A DNA stretch of 37,281 nt from Calditrichota bacterium (GTDB lineage: Bacteria > Electryoneota > AABM5-125-24 > Hatepunaeales > Hatepunaeaceae), in contig JABGPL010000036.1 in assembly GCA_018644935.1 (NCBI GenBank), positions 1 through 37,281 on the forward strand, given 5' to 3'. A program made the translations under genes and the position numbers. Below are positions 23,271 through 30,445 of this stretch, piece by piece. Under the pieces are notes generated by a model. The model saw nothing but the letters and a program-made list of their open reading frames with translations. It did no database searches and was not told the origin of the DNA. Position 1 is the stretch's first letter; the number at the start of each line of letters is the position of its first letter.

Positions 23271-25730
23271 ATGTTTTACTACACAAAGATCGTGTTTACG
23301 ATTTTCTGCGCATTAGTTTTTTTGTTCAGTAATTCAGTACAGGCAAAGATAGAACCAGGGAATATAAAAGGAAGAGTTTTTGATGCTTCAAAACTCACAC
23401 CGATCCCGGGCGCAAATGTAATAGTTGTTGGGACCGATATGGGAGCAGCCTCCGATCTTGATGGCGGTTTCAAGATTTCAGGTTTTAAACCGGGAACCTA
23501 TCACATAATGGCTAGTGCTTTAGGATTTGCCAACCACTCGCGTGGGGAGGTTTCAATTTCGGCGGGTAGAACTGTGACAATTGATTTTCACCTTGAACCC
23601 ATGGTGATTAAGGGAGAGGAGGTTACTGTCAGAGGAGGTTTCTTTCAAGATAAGCCAAACCTTCCCTCCTCCACTCGAACTTTGAGCTATGAAGAAGTCA
23701 GGCGAGCACCGGGCGCATTTGAGGATGTGCTGAGAACTATTCAGGCGATACCTGGTGTATTCACCCAGAATGATCTGACGAATGAAGTAATTGTACGGGG
23801 TGGGAGTTTTGCGGAGCACCTGACGATTATTGATGGGCTTGAGGTTGATAATATTAACCACTTCCCTGATCCAACAACCTCAGGTGGGCCGATGAGTGGA
23901 ATAAATATTGAGTTTATTGAGGATGTGACGTTTTCTACCGGTGGTTTTTCCGCTAAATATGGAGACAGATTATCGAGCATTCTTGATTTGGAATTAAGAG
24001 ATGGTGATAAGGACAATTTTAGAGGCCAAGTTGAAACATCTTTTGCAAGTGCAGGGGTTAATCTGGAAGGTGGTATACCCAGGACGAACGGTTCATATCT
24101 GCTGTCATTCAGGAGAAGTTATATAGATTTACTTAAAGAGCAACTCAGTTTGCCAGCTGTGCCTTATTTCTGGGATTCACAATTTAAAATATCCTCTGAG
24201 TTATCACCAACTGTGAAATTATCAATGTTTGGGCTATATGTCAAAGACTGGGTTAAGATAGATGCAATGGAGGAAGGAGCCTGGTCACGAGGAGCTGAGA
24301 CCATTAATGCAAAAGATCATTCTCAAGCATTAGGGTCGAGGCTGCGAATGTTGATGGGTAGAGGATTTATGGAGCTGATAATTGGACGTAGCGAGATTTC
24401 AGGTAGCTATGATATTTTTGATGTTTATGAGAATATTCTGGGTGAGAGAATCAGCGATCTTTATGCATTTGCACGTAGTACAGAGACAACAGATCAGGTT
24501 CATGTCAATCTTACCCAGAGTACAAGAAATGTAGATCAATTCTTTGCCGGTGTTTCCCTCAAGCCAATTTCTTTTTCACATGATGTGTGGTTGATTGTAG
24601 GTGAAGATGATGTTGTCAACAGCATTGATGCGTCAACGCCTGAGATTGCAGAAAATCGCGAATTGCGAATTGAATCAAAAAAGAGTTCGCTTAAATATGC
24701 AGGATATCTTCAATATCGATGGAGACCAATCCAGAGCCTTTCTGTTTTAGGAGGGATTAGAGTAGATGGGTTTAAGTTCTCAGGTGATGTGAAAATTGCA
24801 CCCCGCTTGTCAGCAAAATGGAAAATAAATAACCGTTTGTCCTGTTCTATCGCATATGGCAGATACTATCAGGCTCTGACCATAATTGAATATCTTTCCG
24901 ATGATAACAACAGGAATTTACCTCATAAAAGATCGGATCATTACATTGGGGGAGTATCATATTTGCTTACAGAATCCACTCAAATAAGTCTTGAAGGATA
25001 TCTAAAATACTACAGTAACCTCCCTCTCTCTTTACAGTGGATGAGTAACAGCGTAAACCGCACTCAAAAAACCTTTCAGTATCTGTCTGTCAAAAATAAA
25101 GAAACTCGTGGAGTAGAAATATTTTTGCAACAAAAGCTATCAGATAACTGGTATGGAACACTCGCATATTCGTTTGCGAAAGCTCTAACAACTGCTCCCC
25201 GATATGATTACGTTGATTCCGTTGAAGTTCTTTATGATCTGACGTTTCCAGCAGATTATGACTACCGGGATGTTGCAGCGATAGTTTTTGGATATAACTT
25301 CAGCGGTTTATCCGTTCGGAAATTTCAAAAGCACTGGTATGGTTGGTGGACATTCCCGTTTCCGGTTGGTGGAGATGAACTCACAATATCCTCCCGTTTT
25401 AGATATGTATCCGGTAGACCTTTTACTCCGAAAATATGGACATATGAGGATTCAGAATCAAAATATCTATGGAAAAGATCTGATGATCCAAATAGTGATA
25501 GATATCCAGCTTATTCCAAGTTGGATATCAGATGGGATTGCAAATGGTATACTGGTGGGCGTTCAATCATAATTTTTCTCGAAGCACAGAATGTGTTTGA
25601 CCGTGCGAACATTACAGAGTACACTTATCCAAGTCGTCCAATAGATGCAAGCATACCTGAGGTTAACAAAAAAGATCCGGTTTTCCAACTTGGATTATTC
25701 TTTGTAGGTGGTGTGAGATTTGAATGGTGA
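23271..25730 (+). CDS. TonB-dependent outer-membrane receptor
   Basis: Protein of 819 aa. The signal peptide spans about 1-25 (IVFTIFCALVFLFSNSVQA). Residues about 30-115 are a carboxypeptidase-D regulatory-like domain (GNIKGRVFDASKLTPIPGAN, DLDGGFKISGFKPGTYHI). The plug domain is at about 130-245 (RTIQAIPGVFTQNDL, VIVRGGSFAEHLTIIDGLEV). The remainder is a beta-barrel ending in FEW, an aromatic C-terminus usual for outer-membrane barrels. This is the SusC-like/CarboxypepD-reg class of the FCB group; the substrate cannot be read from sequence. It is divergent from deoR-deoC, so uptake of nucleosides or DNA-derived compounds is possible but speculative. No SusD-like partner follows. It is monocistronic as far as can be seen. 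Confidence 0.9.
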   Translation: MFYYTKIVFTIFCALVFLFSNSVQAKIEPGNIKGRVFDASKLTPIPGANVIVVGTDMGAASDLDGGFKISGFKPGTYHIMASALGFANHSRGEVSISAGRTVTIDFHLEPMVIKGEEVTVRGGFFQDKPNLPSSTRTLSYEEVRRAPGAFEDVLRTIQAIPGVFTQNDLTNEVIVRGGSFAEHLTIIDGLEVDNINHFPDPTTSGGPMSGINIEFIEDVTFSTGGFSAKYGDRLSSILDLELRDGDKDNFRGQVETSFASAGVNLEGGIPRTNGSYLLSFRRSYIDLLKEQLSLPAVPYFWDSQFKISSELSPTVKLSMFGLYVKDWVKIDAMEEGAWSRGAETINAKDHSQALGSRLRMLMGRGFMELIIGRSEISGSYDIFDVYENILGERISDLYAFARSTETTDQVHVNLTQSTRNVDQFFAGVSLKPISFSHDVWLIVGEDDVVNSIDASTPEIAENRELRIESKKSSLKYAGYLQYRWRPIQSLSVLGGIRVDGFKFSGDVKIAPRLSAKWKINNRLSCSIAYGRYYQALTIIEYLSDDNNRNLPHKRSDHYIGGVSYLLTESTQISLEGYLKYYSNLPLSLQWMSNSVNRTQKTFQYLSVKNKETRGVEIFLQQKLSDNWYGTLAYSFAKALTTAPRYDYVDSVEVLYDLTFPADYDYRDVAAIVFGYNFSGLSVRKFQKHWYGWWTFPFPVGGDELTISSRFRYVSGRPFTPKIWTYEDSESKYLWKRSDDPNSDRYPAYSKLDIRWDCKWYTGGRSIIIFLEAQNVFDRANITEYTYPSRPIDASIPEVNKKDPVFQLGLFFVGGVRFEW

Positions 25731-25764
25731 TTATTTTATCACTCACAATGTTTTAACTTTTTCT

Positions 25765-25790
25765 GCTTCTACATTAATTAATGCAGAAGC
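25765..25790. repeat. Near-perfect 26-bp palindrome after the TonB receptor gene
   Basis: GCTTCT-A-CATTAAT/TAATG-C-AGAAGC with one central-arm mismatch pair. It lacks a clean T tract, so it is either a weak terminator for the receptor gene or an operator for menA, which starts 100 bp downstream. Confidence 0.5.
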
Positions 25791-25889
25791 TTGATTGCAC
25801 CTAAACAGAGAAGATTGTCTCTTGACATTGAAATTCAACATCCCTATATTTTTGATTCAGCGTAAATTTGTAACAATAAAAGGAAAGAT

Positions 25890-26807
25890 ATGTCTGAAAA
25901 CATAACTCGTTCCAGGTTCAGTCTATGGATGCAGGCGGTACGCCCGTTTGCCTATTCTGCCTCAATAGTTCCGGTTTTAGTTGGCACTGCTCTTGCCTAT
26001 TTCGTTCAGGAACAGTTTAATTATATTTATTTCATTGCAGCAATGCTTGGTGGTGTGCTATTGCACTCAGGTACCAATCTGGTATCGGAGTACTTTGATT
26101 TGAAATCTGGGGCAGATACTATTGATTCGTTTGGATCAAGCAGAATCCTTGTTGAAGGGTTGATGAAGCCCAAAGAGGTGCTACGAGGAGGGATTGTTGC
26201 GTTTGGTGCTGCATTCCTCATTGGGATATTTCTTGTATATGAACTGGGTTGGGTAATTGTGGCACTAGGATTAGTTGGCATTCTCGGTGGGTATTTTTAC
26301 ACTGCTGATCCTTTCGGGTACAAGTACGTAGCTCTGGGTGAACCGTTAGTTTTCACTCTTATGGGACCCCTGATGGTGTTCGGAGCATTTTATGTTCAAA
26401 CTCAACAATTCTCCTGGACTCCGATTTGGGTTTCAATTCCAGTTGGAATTCTTGTGGCAGGGATTTTAAATGCCAATAATCTAAGAGATATTCCTTTTGA
26501 TACTCGAGCCAAATTTAAAACTATTCCCAGTTTACTTGGCTGGAAATCTTCGAGACGTAATTATCGATTACTGGTGGCATCAGCCTATGTAACCTTAATT
26601 GGATTGGTTGTTACTCAAGTCACCCCACCTTGGACACTAATCGCCATGATTAGTTTGATCCCATCGCTCAAATTACATAAAATCGCGAGCGCAGCAAGAC
26701 CTGAAACCCCGAGTGATATTGCAACATTGGATATATCAACAGCCCAATTGCACATGCTTTTCGGTTTACTGCTCTCAGCGGGGTTCGTACTTGCCAGCAT
26801 CTTCTAA
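25890..26807 (+). CDS. menA: 1,4-dihydroxy-2-naphthoate polyprenyltransferase
   Basis: Protein of 305 aa with about eight membrane helices, of the UbiA family. It attaches the polyprenyl tail to 1,4-dihydroxy-2-naphthoate in menaquinone synthesis. The first prenyl-diphosphate/Mg2+ motif is NLVSEYFDLKSGAD (Asn63, Asp70, Asp75), and the second is NANNLRDIPFDTRAKFKT (Asn196, Asp200, Asp204), the pattern of MenA rather than UbiA. The N-terminal RPFAYSASIVPVLVGTALAY is also typical. AAAGGAAAG precedes ATG. The stop overlaps the CPBP protease gene. menG, the last step of the same pathway, lies 700 bp away on the opposite strand, so quinone genes cluster loosely here and imply a respiratory organism. 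Confidence 0.95.
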   Translation: MSENITRSRFSLWMQAVRPFAYSASIVPVLVGTALAYFVQEQFNYIYFIAAMLGGVLLHSGTNLVSEYFDLKSGADTIDSFGSSRILVEGLMKPKEVLRGGIVAFGAAFLIGIFLVYELGWVIVALGLVGILGGYFYTADPFGYKYVALGEPLVFTLMGPLMVFGAFYVQTQQFSWTPIWVSIPVGILVAGILNANNLRDIPFDTRAKFKTIPSLLGWKSSRRNYRLLVASAYVTLIGLVVTQVTPPWTLIAMISLIPSLKLHKIASAARPETPSDIATLDISTAQLHMLFGLLLSAGFVLASIF

Positions 26808-27429
26808 GGTTGTTCCTCAAACCAGCTTAACACCAGTCTGGATTGGAGTCTTTGCCGCATTAATACTCTGGACATTTATGTTCAGAGTAAATTACGGCAA
26901 TTTCTGGATATGGATGGTTATTTCGACTTCCTCTCTTAGTCTGTTATCTTATTTTAATGATAGAGATATTTTGAACCGAGATCTGTCCTGGAGTAAAATA
27001 TTGCTCTGGGGTATCGGCTCTGCAATTATCCTTTACTGGATATTTGTTGTTGGTGATATTCTCACTCAATCATTTATGAATCAGGATCAACAGATTGATT
27101 CTATCTACGGACGGAAATCGCAATTACCCCAATGGATTGTTGGGCTGTTATTGGTCTTCCCTATCGGACCAGGGGAAGAAATCTTTTGGCGAGGTTTCGT
27201 CCAAAAAAGGATGGCTAAAAAATGGAATCCCTGGGTCGGATTCCTGATCGCGGGACTTGCCTATACTGCTGTTCATATTCCGAGCATGAACCTAATGCTG
27301 ATCGGTGCAGCCGGCGTTTGTGGTGTTTTCTGGGGATTGTTATACAAAATGACCGGCAGTGTTCTTCCCGGGATTATATCCCACGCAGTCTGGGATGTTT
27401 CAATATTCGTGCTTTTCCCTGTTCAATAA
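26791..27429 (+). CDS. CPBP-family intramembrane metalloprotease
   Basis: The protein is 212 aa from TTG 26791. All three CPBP (CAAX protease and bacteriocin-processing) motifs are visible: EEIFWR (Glu129-Glu130-x3-Arg134), YTAVH (His162) and HAVWD (His198, Asp202). Six or so hydrophobic segments are present. Family members cleave membrane or prenylated substrates; the substrate here is unknown. A longer reading from GTG 26713 would add a Cys- and Gln-rich stretch that is only the shadow of menA. TTG 26791, preceded by GCGGGG and overlapping menA by 17 nt, gives a natural N-terminus, though the exact start is uncertain. It is co-transcribed with menA. Confidence 0.85.
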   Translation: MPASSKVVPQTSLTPVWIGVFAALILWTFMFRVNYGNFWIWMVISTSSLSLLSYFNDRDILNRDLSWSKILLWGIGSAIILYWIFVVGDILTQSFMNQDQQIDSIYGRKSQLPQWIVGLLLVFPIGPGEEIFWRGFVQKRMAKKWNPWVGFLIAGLAYTAVHIPSMNLMLIGAAGVCGVFWGLLYKMTGSVLPGIISHAVWDVSIFVLFPVQ

Positions 27430-27451
27430 TCAAGAAAGACGATTCAATTGT

Positions 27452-27478
27452 AGGGGTTGAATATTTTCAACCCCTTTA
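27452..27478. terminator. Hairpin between converging CPBP and menG genes
   Basis: A 10-bp stem, AGGGGTTGAA (27452-27461) with TTCAACCCCT (27466-27475), loop TATT, followed by TTA only. Placed between two converging genes, it probably serves the CPBP side; the T tract is poor. Confidence 0.6.
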
Positions 27479-27491
27479 TGTCATTCCTCAT

Positions 27492-28217
27492 TCAATCAGG
27501 CTTCACCCCTTCATGAAGATATGTGATTCCAAAAGTCAATGGAATCGCCTTAACCTCGATTAGTCCAACTTTTTCCATCAAATTAGATAATTCACCTGGA
27601 CTGAGAAATGCCTGAATTGAGTCCGGAAGATAGCGATATGCACCACTATCCCGTGAGATCAATCTACCTAGTAATGGTATGATATTGTTCAGATACCAGT
27701 TAAAAAAACGGCGCATTCCTATATTCTTTGGGAAGGTCATTTCGAGAATCAGTACTTTGCCACCTGGTCGAACAACTCTTTGCATTTCTCCTAATGCTGT
27801 TGGGATGTCGGGGATATTGCGCAAGCCAAAAGCAATTGTTGCTGCGTCAAAATAGTTATTTTGGAAAGGGATGTGAAGAGCGTCACCAGCAATCAGACCT
27901 ATATGTTTTTCGGCATTGGCTTTTTTTGTCTTAACAGCTGCAAATTGAAGCATTCGAGGTACAAAATCCAGACCAATCACATTGATCTCTGGATGCTGTT
28001 TGATTGCTTCAAGAGCAATATCTCCAGTCCCTGTAGCGATGTCAATTACTCTTTCAGAATTCTCGGGGAAATGCCGAACAGTTCTACGTCTCCAGTAAAC
28101 ATCCTGCCGACCTGAGAGCAATCGGTTGAGTAAATCGTACTGTGGTGTTACACTGTTGAAGATTCGCTGAACAGTCTTTATTCGATCAGCATCCTGTATA
28201 TCAAGGGTTCTATTCAA
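27492..28217 (-). CDS. menG: Demethylmenaquinone methyltransferase
   Basis: Protein of 241 aa, MenG/UbiE family class I methyltransferase, which makes menaquinone from demethylmenaquinone with S-adenosylmethionine. Family features: VQRIFNSVTPQYDLLNRLLS at the N-terminus, the SAM-binding loop DIATGTGD (59-66), the acidic strand end GLDF (82-85), and ATIAFGLRNIPD plus RVVRPGGKVLILE. The start is TTG 28217; a TAG lies in frame just upstream, so no longer protein is possible. It follows mltC by 51 nt, and the gap is bridged by a 21-codon ORF whose start overlaps the mltC stop and whose stop overlaps this TTG (see findings). ubiE is a synonym; a menaquinone role is favoured by menA nearby. Confidence 0.95.
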   Translation of the reverse strand: MNRTLDIQDADRIKTVQRIFNSVTPQYDLLNRLLSGRQDVYWRRRTVRHFPENSERVIDIATGTGDIALEAIKQHPEINVIGLDFVPRMLQFAAVKTKKANAEKHIGLIAGDALHIPFQNNYFDAATIAFGLRNIPDIPTALGEMQRVVRPGGKVLILEMTFPKNIGMRRFFNWYLNNIIPLLGRLISRDSGAYRYLPDSIQAFLSPGELSNLMEKVGLIEVKAIPLTFGITYLHEGVKPD

Positions 28218-28268
28218 AGGATTGTGCTAACTCGGTTGTAAATTCGAGGATAAATTGTCTGTCTTCAT

Positions 28269-29366
28269 TTACCATTGCTCGTAGTGCATCATACGGGTTG
28301 TCACTTTTACGAGATAGTCTCGGGTCTCTTGAGAAGGGAGGTTTTCAATGAGATGATCATAAAGTGTAGCTGGAGTCATCTTGTTGACAGCTTCAACCGC
28401 ATCATTAATTCCGGTTCTTCCCAATATTGCTCGAGCGACATTAGATGGTCCGGTATTGTATGCAGCAATCATCATATACATCGCGGATTGCTCATCCATT
28501 ATGTTTCGAAACTGTCTGGCCCGCATTGAGCTCAAATAAGCGGTACCGAAATGAATGTTATTGTCTGGTTGATATAAGAAGGATGGTTTTGGTTTTTCGT
28601 CAGAGTTGAATAACCTGCGGTTCACCTCAAGCCCAGCATACCTTGGAACAATCTGCATTAAGCCATATGCCGGAGCGGAAGATTTTGCCATTGGATTAAA
28701 AGTGGATTCTGTTTCAATCATCGCCATTATAAGGGAAACATCAATGTTATACATTACTGAATGCTCTTGAGCCATGGGAAGATACTCCCGCGCTCGTTGG
28801 CGGATATGATCTGGAGCCATCAATATTTCAAGCTGAACCTTCATTCTTCCTACACCATCTTTGCCTTCGTAATGCGAAACCGTCTCTTTGGTTTCAGGTA
28901 ATACTTCTCCTGTATACCTATTCACATTATCAGGGGTTACAGGAGTGCCGTCAACAAGTCGAAGTTGACCGGCAAGAAGGTTTGATCCAGTGGCATTGTC
29001 ATCCGAGAGAAGATTTTCTATTTGTTTGGCGACCTTGGCCTTGGCTTCGTTCATGTCACCGGGGCTGTGGGTTTCAACAATGGCCTCGATGATTATTATT
29101 CCATCCTCGAAATTTACACGGCTCATTCCTTCGAGATCATCCGCATAGCTGACCCACTCTTCAGGAGTTGAACTAATATATTCGTTCCATTTCTTCTCAA
29201 CGTCTGCTTTGTACTTTTCAAATGCCCGTTCATCATCTTCAACAAATTGGTTGAGCAGACGTTCCTGATCTTTCAGATAATCTTCAAATGGCTGTGAAAC
29301 TGTCGAGCTCGACGGAATAACAATTCCGAGAATGATAAATGCCATCAATAGAGCTTTAAGTCGCAT
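28269..29366 (-). CDS. MltC-like lytic murein transglycosylase
   Basis: Protein of 365 aa. An N-terminal signal sequence (about 1-24; ALLMAFIILGIVIPSSSTVS) has no lipobox, unlike E. coli MltC, which is a lipoprotein. Residues about 25-195 match the MltC N-terminal domain (DUF3393), with VNFEDGIIIIEAIVET as a recognisable segment. The SLT catalytic domain covers about 196-365: ETESTFNPMAKS with catalytic Glu220, AYGLMQIVP, YQPDNNIHFGTAYL and MIAAYNTGPSNVAR. The enzyme cuts peptidoglycan glycan strands, leaving 1,6-anhydro ends, in the periplasm. AGGAGAGG precedes ATG 29366. A terminator separates it from the upstream DUF4249 gene; menG follows downstream, probably on the same transcript. Confidence 0.92.
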   Translation of the reverse strand: MRLKALLMAFIILGIVIPSSSTVSQPFEDYLKDQERLLNQFVEDDERAFEKYKADVEKKWNEYISSTPEEWVSYADDLEGMSRVNFEDGIIIIEAIVETHSPGDMNEAKAKVAKQIENLLSDDNATGSNLLAGQLRLVDGTPVTPDNVNRYTGEVLPETKETVSHYEGKDGVGRMKVQLEILMAPDHIRQRAREYLPMAQEHSVMYNIDVSLIMAMIETESTFNPMAKSSAPAYGLMQIVPRYAGLEVNRRLFNSDEKPKPSFLYQPDNNIHFGTAYLSSMRARQFRNIMDEQSAMYMMIAAYNTGPSNVARAILGRTGINDAVEAVNKMTPATLYDHLIENLPSQETRDYLVKVTTRMMHYEQW

Positions 29367-29408
29367 TTTCCTCTCCTAAAATAGTTTCAGAAGCTTCAAT
29401 TAAGTATG

Positions 29409-29449
29409 AAAAAAATACAGGCTGTTTGCAAGTAAAAACAGCCTGTATT
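29409..29449 (-). terminator. Intrinsic terminator of the TonB receptor/DUF4249 operon
   Basis: A 14-bp stem, AATACAGGCTGTTT (29414-29427) with its complement at 29436-29449, and an A run on the left that gives U residues on the - strand. Confidence 0.88.
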
Positions 29450-29497
29450 GGAAAAAACTTAATGGAATCGACAATTATTTTTAGATCAACAAAGTTG

Positions 29498-30445
29498 TTA
29501 ATCCATTGATTCCACCTTTTGCATGTAGATGTTGATATCCCATCTGGAATATGCGCCAAACACTCCGAAACCATCGCCGGTGACATTATACTTTGGTTTG
29601 TTAATCATTCCCTGCATGACCCGCTGTAAGGAGAATAGATATTCATAATATTCGGTTGACACAGCGAGCATTGATACCTGGTATCTTCCCTGCCAGTTAA
29701 AAATTATCCATGGAAGAGTGGTCATGGTTTGATCATTGCGCATTGGAGTCCAACCGGCTCTTTCTAAGTCACCGTCTTCAATTTCGTCATCCTCATCGGT
29801 TGGGTCCCAATCTGGATCAAGTGGTATCATTGCAGTAGAATCACGAGGTTCCAGACATTTGGCAAATCCTTTGTAACCTCCAGCCCCTTCCACTGTCTCC
29901 CATAAGAAATAAAGGTTTGGATCATTTCGAGTTAGAGTATCTCCATCGTTAACCGGAGTCTCAGTCATAGTAGCGATATCAATCAGAACTACACGGGCTG
30001 TTTCGATTTTACCGGGCATTCTTGTCTCTGCTTCGAGGATCTCATTACCTGTCGTAACAACCTTGATTTGGTATTCTTTAAAACTTTCGGGGATTAATGA
30101 CTGATTATCCTTTGGTACATATCTTCCATATCCCAGACTGTCAGGATCTTCAACCATTTGAAGCGAATCTCCGCCGACTTCATAAATAGTAATCTGCGCG
30201 TTTCGCTCTCCGGTGTTGGAGGGTTCATATAGACCTTCCAATGGAGACATTCGTTCCAGCCAAACCTCTGCCACGGGAGTTCCATTTTCCAGAAAAGCCG
30301 AAAGGTAAGGCTCCGGATTGTAGTTAGTTACTTCCAAAGGAGTGTCATCGCAACCGATAATTACTGTCAGCACAATGAAAGCGATCAAAGTTAGCGAAAG
30401 AGAATGGATCGTGTCAGACAAGTTTTTAGATTTTAGATTTTTCAT
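29498..30445 (-). CDS. DUF4249-like lipoprotein, partner of the TonB receptor
   Basis: Protein of 315 aa. The N-terminus has a basic stretch, a hydrophobic segment (about 16-31) and the lipobox VIIGC with Cys32, followed by DD, so it should be a lipoprotein. The body (EPYLSAFLENGTPVAEVWLE, ITIYEVGGDSLQ, YQIKVVTTGNEILEAET) fits the DUF4249 family, which in Bacteroidota is regularly encoded next to TonB-dependent receptors. Its ATG overlaps the receptor stop (TAATG), so translation is coupled. By analogy it may cap or load the receptor at the cell surface; the substrate is unknown. The family assignment rests on overall pattern and context rather than a catalytic motif. Confidence 0.7.
   Translation of the reverse strand: MKNLKSKNLSDTIHSLSLTLIAFIVLTVIIGCDDTPLEVTNYNPEPYLSAFLENGTPVAEVWLERMSPLEGLYEPSNTGERNAQITIYEVGGDSLQMVEDPDSLGYGRYVPKDNQSLIPESFKEYQIKVVTTGNEILEAETRMPGKIETARVVLIDIATMTETPVNDGDTLTRNDPNLYFLWETVEGAGGYKGFAKCLEPRDSTAMIPLDPDWDPTDEDDEIEDGDLERAGWTPMRNDQTMTTLPWIIFNWQGRYQVSMLAVSTEYYEYLFSLQRVMQGMINKPKYNVTGDGFGVFGAYSRWDINIYMQKVESMD

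Noticed and set aside
26713-26790. Longer N-terminus for the CPBP protease from GTG 26713
   Set aside because: The extra 26 residues are the out-of-frame shadow of the menA 3' end; TTG 26791 gives a natural N-terminus.
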